Assembly (NCBI RefSeq): GCF_003151075.1
Contig: NZ_CP029482.1
Coordinates: 248,001-312,000, forward strand
Reading direction: 5' to 3'
DNA length: 64,000 nt
Source: Pseudomonas sp. 31-12
GTDB lineage: Bacteria > Pseudomonadota > Gammaproteobacteria > Pseudomonadales > Pseudomonadaceae
In this document: positions 27,041 to 34,914 of the stretch, piece after piece
Layout of the letters: each line of letters opens with the position of its first letter
How positions within the stretch are numbered: the stretch's first letter is position 1
Notes under the pieces: generated by a model
The model's input: only the letters and a program-made list of their open reading frames with translations
Databases searched by the model: none
What the model was told of the DNA's origin: nothing
Made by a program: the position numbers and the translations under genes

Positions 27041-27587
27041 ATCTTTACCCTTACTTGCGTTTGACTCAGGCGAATGCAAGAACTGGAACGCTCGTCGCGA
27101 AAAAGTCTGTGCATCTGCCCCCGTATAAGGTGCCCCGGAGCGCTTTGTTACGGCTCTCTGGCAGGCGAAAAAAGGCGCAACTATTCCGATGCAAGGAAGC
27201 GACGTCTAATGCCGTAAACGCCTACCCTATGCCGAATCGGCATGAGCTTTTTTAATTGAAACCCGCGTCCCAACCGGTTCGAATACGACATTTCGGCAGG
27301 CATAAGTGCCGTGAACCGGCCATTTCAGAGGAGGTTGGTTGTTTTTTAAACAGTTGAATTCATGACGAAATTTCGGAAAAAGCCTACGTTTGGCAGCGAA
27401 ATCTCATGCGCCCAAAGTCGAAGGTTTCTCGATATACGGTCGTGAGGAAACACCGCGAAACGGTTTTACGGGGAATATGCAGCAGGAGGGAATGAGCGCA
27501 GTGCTCTAGATCAACGCTTTGCACGTTGAAGCTCTTCGCAAGTCCGTCGAGCCACTCGGGGCTGGCGAACTTGCGTCGCAGCTTTAA
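27041..27587. other. Long intergenic region upstream of gltP with several inverted repeats
   Basis: ATGCCGAATCGGCAT at 27229-27243 is a perfect short hairpin followed by a T-run. CCGGTTC at 27274-27280 pairs with GAACCGG at 27313-27319, and nested inside CGGCA pairs with TGCCG. A 39-bp hairpin with CGCAAGT/ACTTGCG arms lies at about 27537-27575. No conserved protein is recognised. The gltP promoter should lie close to 27041-27200. Confidence 0.4.
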
Positions 27588-27677
27588 TTACCTGACCCGG
27601 CCCTTGCGCAGACACTCCATGTGCCCGTAGGTCACTCCGCCCCAGAAACAGGCAGAACGTCCCGACCCCTTGGTCAT
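27588..27677 (-). CDS. Candidate small protein of 29 residues
   Basis: ATG at 27677 is preceded by GAGGAAGG with good spacing. The frame encodes 29 residues starting MTKGSGRSACFW and ending GRVR, with two cysteines and many basic residues. The ribosome-binding site lies in the loop of a GCTACC/GGTAG hairpin. A long hairpin follows the stop. The Ivy-like gene ends 64 bp to the right, on the same strand and upstream. I do not recognise it, and it could be chance. Confidence 0.35.
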   Translation of the reverse strand: MTKGSGRSACFWGGVTYGHMECLRKGRVR

Positions 27678-27740
27678 GCGCCTACCTTCCTCGGGTAGCG
27701 CACTGGAAAGAAGCAATGCTGCTCCTTTCGTGTTTCAAAC

Positions 27741-28205
27741 TCAGTACCACTTCGGATCTTTCTTGAGCTGTTCCATCAACAGATCCTGCATGCCCTGGTC
27801 AGGTTTGCCGAGGAAGCGGTAGTCGGCATGTCGCGTTGGCGACTTGTCGGCCGGCAATCCTGCGGGCACTTCGACCAGCATGGCGTACGCGTCCTTTTTG
27901 TCGAAGCTGAAGGCCACGATCAAGCGTTTGTTCAGGCACGTCGTTTGCGTTTCGCAAAGCGGCCCGACCAGGTACTTGTCGCCATCTTCTTCAACGGCAT
28001 TCATTTGCTCGGAAGCGCCAGACAGGTTCATAACCCATTCTGGCAGTCGTTCTTCCTTTTTAACGACTTTAGTCCAGGTTTCACGGTACTGCGGGTTCGA
28101 ATTCAACAATTCGCTGACCCGCGTCTGGCCATCATTGGCGGCCATCGCCATGGCACTACCGCCCAGAAGCAGGGCGGCTGCCAGTGTCTTTACCCAAACG
28201 CTCAT
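27741..28205 (-). CDS. Ivy-family c-type lysozyme inhibitor
   Basis: This is a 154-residue periplasmic protein. A signal peptide covers residues 1-22 with cleavage after AMA. It shares LPEWVMNLSG and the later disulfide loop CETQTTC (about residues 84-90) with Ivy proteins, where this CKPHDC-type loop enters the lysozyme active site. The acidic/His residues of the E. coli loop differ. The PAO1 gene at the equivalent position is an Ivy paralogue, as I recall. It would protect peptidoglycan from host lysozyme. Confidence 0.75.
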   Translation of the reverse strand: MSVWVKTLAAALLLGGSAMAMAANDGQTRVSELLNSNPQYRETWTKVVKKEERLPEWVMNLSGASEQMNAVEEDGDKYLVGPLCETQTTCLNKRLIVAFSFDKKDAYAMLVEVPAGLPADKSPTRHADYRFLGKPDQGMQDLLMEQLKKDPKWY

Positions 28206-28207
28206 AT

Positions 28208-28396
<189 letters not shown>

Positions 28397-28454
28397 TTAG
28401 AGGTGCAGCTTGTGGTGCTTTTCCCGGCGCAGCGAGCGCGCCAAGTTCGGTTGC

Positions 28455-28742
28455 TCAGAACACCCAACGTTCCTGACGCGGCATCTCATCCGCAGGCTGA
28501 GCCTGGTCGACGTCCATCATTCGCATCGGAGCAAGGTCAGCCTGATTACTGCTGACGGCGCTGAAATGGGTCTGGGTTGCACGATGAATCGACACGTGCG
28601 GCGCTTCTGGCTGCTGGCTCTGTTCCCAGAGCAGGAACTGCTGGCCAGCGATCAGCGTGATCAACATCGCCAGGATGCCAAACAGGCCTTGCTGGATATG
28701 CAACGGCGAGATGCGCAATGGGGCGACACGTTGGCGATTCAT
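28455..28742 (-). CDS. Conserved hypothetical membrane-anchored protein
   Basis: This is a 95-residue protein with one hydrophobic helix (about 18-38, GLFGILAMLITLIAGQQFLL) and a polar C-terminal region ending QERWVF. GGGAGGAG precedes the ATG by seven bases. It lies between the DUF1328 gene and algB, where PAO1 also has an uncharacterised gene. No function can be inferred. Confidence 0.65.
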   Translation of the reverse strand: MNRQRVAPLRISPLHIQQGLFGILAMLITLIAGQQFLLWEQSQQPEAPHVSIHRATQTHFSAVSSNQADLAPMRMMDVDQAQPADEMPRQERWVF

Positions 28743-29185
28743 TCTGAAACTCCTCCCACTCTGGTGGTGATCTTGTCAGTGGGCGCCGATTCAAAATGGC
28801 CCTGATTACCTAGGCTATTGCAGGCTGCATGCCAGCTTTTTTGAAGAAAAAAACTGTTTAAAATCAACAAGTTAATTTGTTTGTGAAAATCACGTCGGAC
28901 GCATACTGCACGATGGCCCATGCAAGGTCGTGCGTATTGCACGATCAATTCCCCGGAACTTTGATTATTTTTGAATTGAGAGGAGGGCGCAGATGTCAGA
29001 AAAGGACGTGGGTAATCGCCTCAAAAGCGGTTTTTTGCTAAAAAACTAGCAAAATCAGTCCATTAGATAATGGACGTGTAGAGAGCTACCCTGCGATGGC
29101 TGGAATGGATCAGAATCAACCATGCAACTTGCCCGATTTTTCCGGGACTAAATCAAGATCATTATTTTTAAAGGAGCGCGGGAAC
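28743..29185. other. algB upstream region with direct repeats and hairpins
   Basis: TACTGCACGAT at 28904-28914 and TATTGCACGAT at 28935-28945 are spaced 31 bp apart, three helical turns. An inverted TCGTGC lies between them. TTTTGCT/AGCAAAA at about 29036-29057 and GTCCATT-AGAT-AATGGAC at 29058-29075 are hairpins between the small ORF and algB. The first block could be a regulator site. Confidence 0.4.
28993..29049 (+). CDS. Candidate leader peptide of 18 residues upstream of algB
   Basis: ATG at 28993 follows a strong GAGGAGGGC ribosome-binding site by five bases. The frame reads MSEKDVGNRLKSGFLLKN and stops at 29049. A hairpin overlaps its end, and algB starts 137 bp later. It may be a leader peptide or chance; I do not recognise it. 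Confidence 0.3.
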   Translation: MSEKDVGNRLKSGFLLKN

Positions 29186-30532
29186 ATGGAATCAGCCACT
29201 GAGCATCAAGGCCGCATTCTGCTGGTGGATGATGAATCCGCCATTCTGCGAACCTTCCGTTATTGCCTCGAAGACGAAGGCTATAGCGTGGCCACCGCCA
29301 ACAGCGCGGCACAGGCCGATGCTTTGCTGCAACGTCAGGTGTTCGATCTGTGTTTCCTTGATCTGCGCCTGGGTGAGGACAATGGCCTGGATGTGCTGGC
29401 CCAGATGCGCATTCAGGCCCCCTGGATGCGGGTGGTGATCGTCACCGCTCACTCGGCCGTGGACACCGCCGTGGATGCGATCCAGGCCGGTGCCGCCGAC
29501 TACCTCGTCAAGCCTTGCAGCCCCGACCAGTTGCGTCTCGCCACTGCCAAGCAGCTGGAAGTGCGCCAACTTTCCGCTCGGCTGGAAGCCCTTGAAGGTG
29601 AAGTGCGCAAACCCAAGGACGGACTGGATTCCCACAGCCCGGCCATGAAAGTGGTACTTGAAACCGCACGCCAGGTCGCCACTACCGACGCCAACATTCT
29701 GATTCTCGGCGAGTCCGGTACCGGTAAAGGCGAACTGTCCCAAGCCATTCACGGCTGGAGCAAGCGTCAGAAGAAATCCTGCGTCACCATCAACTGCCCG
29801 TCGCTGACGGCGGAATTAATGGAAAGTGAACTTTTCGGCCACAGCCGTGGCGCGTTCACCGGCGCCAGCGAAAGCACCTTGGGGCGCGTCAATCAGGCCG
29901 ACGGCGGTACGTTGTTTCTCGACGAGATCGGCGATTTTCCCTTGACGTTGCAACCCAAGTTACTGCGTTTCATCCAGGACAAGGAATACGAGCGGGTGGG
30001 TGACCCGGTGACCCGCCGCGCCGACGTGCGAATCCTCGCGGCGACCAACCTGAACCTCGAAGACATGGTGCGCGACGGCCGTTTCCGTGAGGACCTGCTC
30101 TATCGCCTGAACGTCATCACGTTGCACTTGCCGCCACTGCGCGAGCGCCGGGAAGATATTCTGAACCTGGCCGATCGTTTCCTGGCTCGCTTCGTCAAGG
30201 AGTATGCGCGTCCGGCACGGGGCTTTAGCGATGAGGCCCGGGAAGCGTTGTTGGGTTACCGCTGGCCCGGCAACATCCGCGAACTGCGTAACGTGGTGGA
30301 GCGGGCGAGCATTATCTGCCCACAGGAACGGGTCGAGATCAGCCACTTGGGCATGGCCGAGACCCCGACCAACAACGCGCCGCGTATTGGAGCGGCGTTG
30401 AGCCTGGATGAATTGGAGAAAGCCCACATCGGTGCCGTCCTCGCCACCGCTGATACGCTGGATCAGGCGGCCAAGACCCTCGGCATCGATGCCTCGACCC
30501 TGTACCGTAAACGCAAGCAGTACAACCTGTGA
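29186..30532 (+). CDS. algB: NtrC-family response regulator AlgB
   Basis: This is a 448-residue sigma-54-type response regulator. The receiver domain (about 8-125) has acidic DD at residues 15-16 and phospho-acceptor Asp59 in CFLDLRLG, the same position as P. aeruginosa AlgB. The AAA+ domain has Walker A GESGTGKGEL near 178, SRGAFTGASES near 225 and GGTLFLDEIGD near 243. The C-terminal Fis-type helix-turn-helix ends IDASTLYRKRKQY. AAAGGAGCGCGGGAAC precedes 29186. AlgB controls alginate, virulence and biofilm genes, and kinB follows 7 bp after its stop codon. Confidence 0.96.
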   Translation: MESATEHQGRILLVDDESAILRTFRYCLEDEGYSVATANSAAQADALLQRQVFDLCFLDLRLGEDNGLDVLAQMRIQAPWMRVVIVTAHSAVDTAVDAIQAGAADYLVKPCSPDQLRLATAKQLEVRQLSARLEALEGEVRKPKDGLDSHSPAMKVVLETARQVATTDANILILGESGTGKGELSQAIHGWSKRQKKSCVTINCPSLTAELMESELFGHSRGAFTGASESTLGRVNQADGGTLFLDEIGDFPLTLQPKLLRFIQDKEYERVGDPVTRRADVRILAATNLNLEDMVRDGRFREDLLYRLNVITLHLPPLRERREDILNLADRFLARFVKEYARPARGFSDEAREALLGYRWPGNIRELRNVVERASIICPQERVEISHLGMAETPTNNAPRIGAALSLDELEKAHIGAVLATADTLDQAAKTLGIDASTLYRKRKQYNL

Positions 30533-30539
30533 GCCGACA

Positions 30540-32327
30540 ATGAAACTGGCGATGAAGCTGCGTACTCGGCTGTTTCTGAGTATTTCGGCGCTGATCACCG
30601 TAGCGCTGCTCGGGCTCTTGCTCGGGCTCGTCAGCGTGATGCAGATGGCCGGCACTCAGGAAGTGTTGGTTCGCAACAACTTTGTCTCGCTGGACCTGGG
30701 GCTGAAATTGCGACAGACCCTGGGCGATCAGCTCATGATCATGATCGACGAAAAGCCCGATCCTGCTGCGTTCCAGGCCTCCAGGCAACACTACCTCGAA
30801 TTGCTTGAAGAAGGCATCACACTTCAACACTCCAGCAACGGCGGTTATGGCTTCACACAGGCCAAGGCTGATTACCTCGACTTTCTTCAGGTCTACGATC
30901 AGACCCAAGCGGCTACGCCTGCATTGAGCGGCAACGCTGCGCTGGTGGAAAAATTCAATATCTTGCGCAGCGGTCTGGTCTCCGAGCAAAAGCGTGCACT
31001 GGATAACATCAACAACACCGAGCGCCTGGCCCGGGAACGCGCTTTGCTGATTGCCGGCCTGCTCGGGTTGGTGGGGTTGGCGGTGTTGATCATCGGTTTC
31101 ATGACCGCCCATGCGATCGCCCGCCGGTTTGGCGCTCCGATTGAAGCGTTGGTCCAGGCCGCTGACGACATCGGCCAAGGTAATTTTGAAGTGACCCTGC
31201 CGGTTTCCTCTGCCGAGGAAATGAACCAACTGACCAAGCGCTTCGGCATCATGGCCGAGGCGCTGCGTGAGCATCAGGCGATGAACATCGACGAGCTGCT
31301 CGCCGGCCAGCAACGTTTGCAGGCTGTACTCGACAGCATCGATGACGGGTTGCTGATGATCGACCGCGAAGGCTATCTGGAGCACCTCAATCCCGTAGCC
31401 CAGCGTCAGTTGGGGTGGGACACCGATCGACTCGGCCAGGGGCTGGGCTCAGCGCTTGAGCGTCCCGAACTGGATGAGCAGCTGCAACTGGTGCTGCGTG
31501 GCGGGACGCTGGAGCGGGCACCGGAAGACCTGAGCATTGAGGTAGACGGTGAATCGAGGTTGCTGACTTACAGCCTGACGCCGGTCAGCCATACGCAGGG
31601 CCACATTCTCGGCGCTGTGATGGTGCTGCATGACGTCACCGAACAGCGTGCATTCGAACGGGTGCGCAGCGAGTTCGTCTTGCGCGCCTCCCATGAGCTG
31701 CGCACCCCGGTGACGGGAATGCACATGGCCTTCGGCCTGTTCCGTGAGCGGGCGAAATTTCCTGCGGACTCCCGCGAAGCCGATTTGCTGGACACCGTGA
31801 ATGAAGAAATGCAGCGCTTGATGCAACTTATCAACGACCTGCTGAATTTCTCTCGCTACCAGAACGGTTTGCAGAAGCTCACGCTGGCGCCGTGTTCCAT
31901 TGAAGCGTTGCTGGAGCAGGCTCAGGAACGCTTTGCCGGAACTGCGGCGCTGAAAGGCATCGAGTTGGCGGTGGAAGTGCAAGGGCCTTTACCCAGGTTG
32001 CAGGCCGACCAGGCGCAATTGGATCGGGTGCTCGATAATCTGATCGACAACGCTTTGCGCCATACCGCCCAGGATGGACTGATACGTTTGCAGGCGCGGC
32101 GCCATGGGGAGCGGGTGATTATCAGCGTGGAAGACAACGGTGAAGGCATTGCGTACGGTCAGCAGGGGCGGATCTTCGAGCCTTTCGTCCAGGTCGGCCG
32201 CAAGAAGGGCGGTGCCGGGCTTGGTTTGGCGTTGTGCAAGGAAATCGTGCAGTTGCATGGCGGGCGGATGGGTGTTTATTCGCGGCCGGGGCAGGGTACG
32301 CAGTTCTACATGGCGCTGGCGGTTTAA
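30540..32327 (+). CDS. kinB: Sensor histidine kinase/phosphatase KinB
   Basis: This 595-residue protein has the length of P. aeruginosa KinB. It has an N-terminal helix (about 8-35), a periplasmic helical domain and a second helix near 165-190. HAMP (about 190-245) and a PAS-like region (about 255-370) come next. The histidine is His385 in RASHELRTP, the published KinB position. The ATPase domain has NLIDNALRHT, SVEDNGEGI and GGAGLGLALC. It pairs with AlgB, which it can dephosphorylate. The start follows the algB stop by 7 bp. Confidence 0.96.
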   Translation: MKLAMKLRTRLFLSISALITVALLGLLLGLVSVMQMAGTQEVLVRNNFVSLDLGLKLRQTLGDQLMIMIDEKPDPAAFQASRQHYLELLEEGITLQHSSNGGYGFTQAKADYLDFLQVYDQTQAATPALSGNAALVEKFNILRSGLVSEQKRALDNINNTERLARERALLIAGLLGLVGLAVLIIGFMTAHAIARRFGAPIEALVQAADDIGQGNFEVTLPVSSAEEMNQLTKRFGIMAEALREHQAMNIDELLAGQQRLQAVLDSIDDGLLMIDREGYLEHLNPVAQRQLGWDTDRLGQGLGSALERPELDEQLQLVLRGGTLERAPEDLSIEVDGESRLLTYSLTPVSHTQGHILGAVMVLHDVTEQRAFERVRSEFVLRASHELRTPVTGMHMAFGLFRERAKFPADSREADLLDTVNEEMQRLMQLINDLLNFSRYQNGLQKLTLAPCSIEALLEQAQERFAGTAALKGIELAVEVQGPLPRLQADQAQLDRVLDNLIDNALRHTAQDGLIRLQARRHGERVIISVEDNGEGIAYGQQGRIFEPFVQVGRKKGGAGLGLALCKEIVQLHGGRMGVYSRPGQGTQFYMALAV

Positions 32328-32342
32328 ACCGCTGCAGTCTTT

Positions 32343-33956
32343 TCAGGCTTCATCATCCAGGCGTCGATTGTTCCGCCGGCGACCACGGGTAATCAGTTCG
32401 ATGAATTGCACGGCGCTCAGGGCATGGGCGAACAGCCAGCCCTGACCGTACTTCACCCCTTCGCTGCTCAGAAAGGCCGCTTGCGCTTCATGTTCGATGC
32501 CCTCGGCAATCACCCTGAGTTGCAGGGCCTGGGCCATGTGAATGATGTGCGGTGCCACGCCGCTGCTGGCGGCATCATGGCCCAAGGCATCTATGAACGC
32601 CTTGTCGATTTTCAGGCAGTCCACCGGCAGGGTTTGCAGGTAGGCGAGGCTGCAATAGCCCGTGCCGAAATCATCGATCAGCACCTGATGTCCGACATCG
32701 CGCAAGGCTTGCAGGTTTTCCCTGGCCACCACCACATCGATCAAGCCTCGCTCAGTCACCTCAAAGGCAATCTGCTTCGCCGCGACCCGGTGCAAGGTCA
32801 GCAGGCGCGCCATCACCTGGCCGATACGCGGCACCATGACATCGCAAGCTGCAAGGTTGACGGAGATGTACAACTGCGGATTGGCGCGTAGCAGTTGCCC
32901 AAGTTGTTCGAGGAGTCGCTGCAATACGAAGTCGGTCATCTGGCGGATCTGGCCGGTGTTTTCGGCCATCGGGATAAACAGGTCGGGGCTGGTCAGGGTG
33001 CCGTCCGGTCTTCGCCAGCGCAGCAAGGCTTCGGCCCCGACACAGTTGCGGCTGTCGAGATCGAAGATCGGCTGATACAACACCTGCAATTCGCCGCGTC
33101 GAATGGCGCCGTTCAGTTCCGCGTCCAGTGACTGACGCTGGCGCACCAGCAGAAACACCATGAAACCGACCAGGATACCCAGCGCCAGACTGGCCGGCAG
33201 CAGCCACCACCACACGGCTGGCACATGCATGTTCGTGCGTGGGGTGATCAGCACTAATTGGTATTCGGGATTGTTGGTGGGCATGCGGTAAATCAAGCGG
33301 GTTTGTGTCACTTGCAGCGCATCGCGGTTTGTCAGGGGCCAGGATTCGGCGGGGGGCCAGACCTGTGCGGCACCGAGGACAGGAATCGCACGGGTGCCAT
33401 GGGAGAGCACCACCAGCAGGCTACTTCCCGGGGACAGATCGACCATGTCGGTCAAATGGCCACGAGAGGTGGCGACCCGAAAGTTGCCGCGTCCAAGCAT
33501 CAACGCCGCGCGGTTTTCATCGGGTTCAGTGGTGGTGTTCAGCCAGTAGCTGTAGGTGGGCCCCTTGATGTCCGGCGGTCGACTCAGCGACAGCCCCACT
33601 TGGCGAGGGCGATTCGAGCAGATCCGCGAGGCATCCATGTAGGCGGCTTCGTAAACGAAGCGATAGTTGAAGCTGACCTGCTGCAAGGTTGCGATCATTT
33701 CATCATCGCAGCCACGCAGGGGTTGGGCTTCCAGATCGTCGAGGCTTTCACGTAGCTGCCCGAACAGCTGCTCCAGCCGGGCGAGGAAACGCTCGCCCTG
33801 GGCATTCATTTCCTGGCTTTCCCGCTGCTCTACCTGATGCATCGCTAAAAACAGGCTGGCGGCCATCAACAACGTTGCGCTCAACGCAGCAGCCAGCATC
33901 GCCAAAAACCAGGGGCGATAGAACCAGCTACGAAGCGTCTCTCGAGCTACAGTCAT
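32343..33956 (-). CDS. EAL-domain cyclic-di-GMP phosphodiesterase with CSS-motif sensor
   Basis: This is a 537-residue protein. It has an N-terminal helix, a periplasmic sensor of about 200 residues with conserved cysteines in RGCDDEM and SRICSN (CSS-type), a second helix near 235-255 and an EAL domain. Catalytic landmarks are intact: EALLRW, SVNLAA, FEVTERGLID, DDFGTGYCSL, KIDK and AEGIEHE. It should therefore hydrolyse c-di-GMP, probably under periplasmic redox control as for the CSS family. The ATG at 33956 was chosen over an upstream TTG at 33980. It converges on kinB. Confidence 0.9.
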   Translation of the reverse strand: MTVARETLRSWFYRPWFLAMLAAALSATLLMAASLFLAMHQVEQRESQEMNAQGERFLARLEQLFGQLRESLDDLEAQPLRGCDDEMIATLQQVSFNYRFVYEAAYMDASRICSNRPRQVGLSLSRPPDIKGPTYSYWLNTTTEPDENRAALMLGRGNFRVATSRGHLTDMVDLSPGSSLLVVLSHGTRAIPVLGAAQVWPPAESWPLTNRDALQVTQTRLIYRMPTNNPEYQLVLITPRTNMHVPAVWWWLLPASLALGILVGFMVFLLVRQRQSLDAELNGAIRRGELQVLYQPIFDLDSRNCVGAEALLRWRRPDGTLTSPDLFIPMAENTGQIRQMTDFVLQRLLEQLGQLLRANPQLYISVNLAACDVMVPRIGQVMARLLTLHRVAAKQIAFEVTERGLIDVVVARENLQALRDVGHQVLIDDFGTGYCSLAYLQTLPVDCLKIDKAFIDALGHDAASSGVAPHIIHMAQALQLRVIAEGIEHEAQAAFLSSEGVKYGQGWLFAHALSAVQFIELITRGRRRNNRRLDDEA

Positions 33957-34031
33957 TGTGGATATCCGAAGAATTACCAATGAGTTATAGCTGCTGATTG
34001 AGAAAAAGCCCTTACCGTCGGGCGGGCGTCA

Positions 34032-34811
34032 TTATTTTGTCTGATTCAATACTTGCAGGAGCGCCGCCGTCTGAGCGTCGGGAGTGCCATCAAATCGGGC
34101 GGGGCGGAAATGCATTTGAAAGGCCGCCAGTACATGGCGCGTGGCGACATCAAGCTCACCCGTTTGTGGCGTGGCATAACCCAGTCGGGCCAGCTGTCCC
34201 TGATACCAACTGATGCTCGGCAGTTCTGCTGCGAACTGGGCTTGTTGGCGTGCGACGGCCTGCTCGTTTGGCCAGACGCCTATGCCTTCGGCGGCCAGGC
34301 GCTTCCAGGGAAACAGCGGGCCGGGATCGAGCTTGCGCAGCGGCGCGATGTCGCTATGGCCGATGATGGAACGCGGGTGGATGTTGTAACGCTTGCTGAT
34401 GTCCTTGAGCAGGAAGATCAACGACTGAACCTGGTCTTCACTGTACGGGTACCAGAGGCGGCCCGTCGGTGTGTCTTTGAAGCCGGGATTGACGATCTCG
34501 ATGCCGATAGAGCTGGAGTTCAGCCAGGTCCGGCCTTGCCATTCGCTTTCGCCTGCGTGCCACGACCGAAGGTTTTCATCCATCAGCTTAAAGATGGTGG
34601 CGCCTTTGTCGTCGCCGATCAGGTAGTGACTGCTGACCTCGCCGTGGGTGAGCAGTTGCAGCGAGCGCTCGAGCGAAGCAGAGGTGTAATGCACCACCAC
34701 AAACTGAATACGGCTGTCGTGATTGACGGAAGGGTGGCTGGTGTCGATCCGCGGGCCGCTGGCACAACCGGCCAACAGGAGCAGCGACACAATGAGAGCA
34801 AGACATTTCAT
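34032..34811 (-). CDS. N-acetylmuramoyl-L-alanine amidase, lipoprotein (AmpDh2/AmiD type)
   Basis: This is a 259-residue amidase_2 zinc enzyme. The lipobox is LLLLAGCAS, so it should be anchored in the outer membrane. Zinc and catalytic features are VVVHYTSA near residue 42, GIEIVNPG near 105 and IIGHSDIAPLRKLDPG near 148. The C-terminal ~70 residues resemble a peptidoglycan-binding domain. The ATG at 34811 is preferred; a TTG at 34830-34832 would place the start inside a hairpin. It recycles or remodels muropeptides and matches the PAO1 gene ampDh2 by position. Confidence 0.88.
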   Translation of the reverse strand: MKCLALIVSLLLLAGCASGPRIDTSHPSVNHDSRIQFVVVHYTSASLERSLQLLTHGEVSSHYLIGDDKGATIFKLMDENLRSWHAGESEWQGRTWLNSSSIGIEIVNPGFKDTPTGRLWYPYSEDQVQSLIFLLKDISKRYNIHPRSIIGHSDIAPLRKLDPGPLFPWKRLAAEGIGVWPNEQAVARQQAQFAAELPSISWYQGQLARLGYATPQTGELDVATRHVLAAFQMHFRPARFDGTPDAQTAALLQVLNQTK

Positions 34812-34827
34812 GGCAGGAGGCAATACA

Positions 34828-34867
34828 CGCAAGTCAGTAATGCAACAGTGTAACGTACTGACTTGCG
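34828..34867. terminator. Perfect 12-bp inverted repeat between the GGDEF gene and the amidase gene
   Basis: CGCAAGTCAGTA at 34828-34839 is exactly mirrored by TACTGACTTGCG at 34856-34867 with a 16-nt loop. It lies between the end of the cyclase gene and the start of the amidase gene, both on the minus strand. No U-run follows, so it is either a factor-dependent terminator or an operator. Confidence 0.5.
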
Positions 34868-34914
34868 CGCAGAGGGCAAAAGCGCTGTTTTAAATAAAAT
34901 GGAACAATTGGCTG

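Noticed and set aside
27300..27430. Small plus-strand frame starting near 27363
   Set aside because: It has a distant GAGGAGG but poor spacing, and no conservation or motif is recognisable.
28904..28945. Possible sigma-54 promoter (GG..GC) upstream of algB
   Set aside because: The GG-to-GC spacing is one base too long and the flanking bases do not fit the TGGCAC-N5-TTGC consensus.
29010..29060. Rho-independent terminator just upstream of algB
   Set aside because: The T-run lies inside the stem or before it rather than after a GC-rich stem, and no gene ends there.
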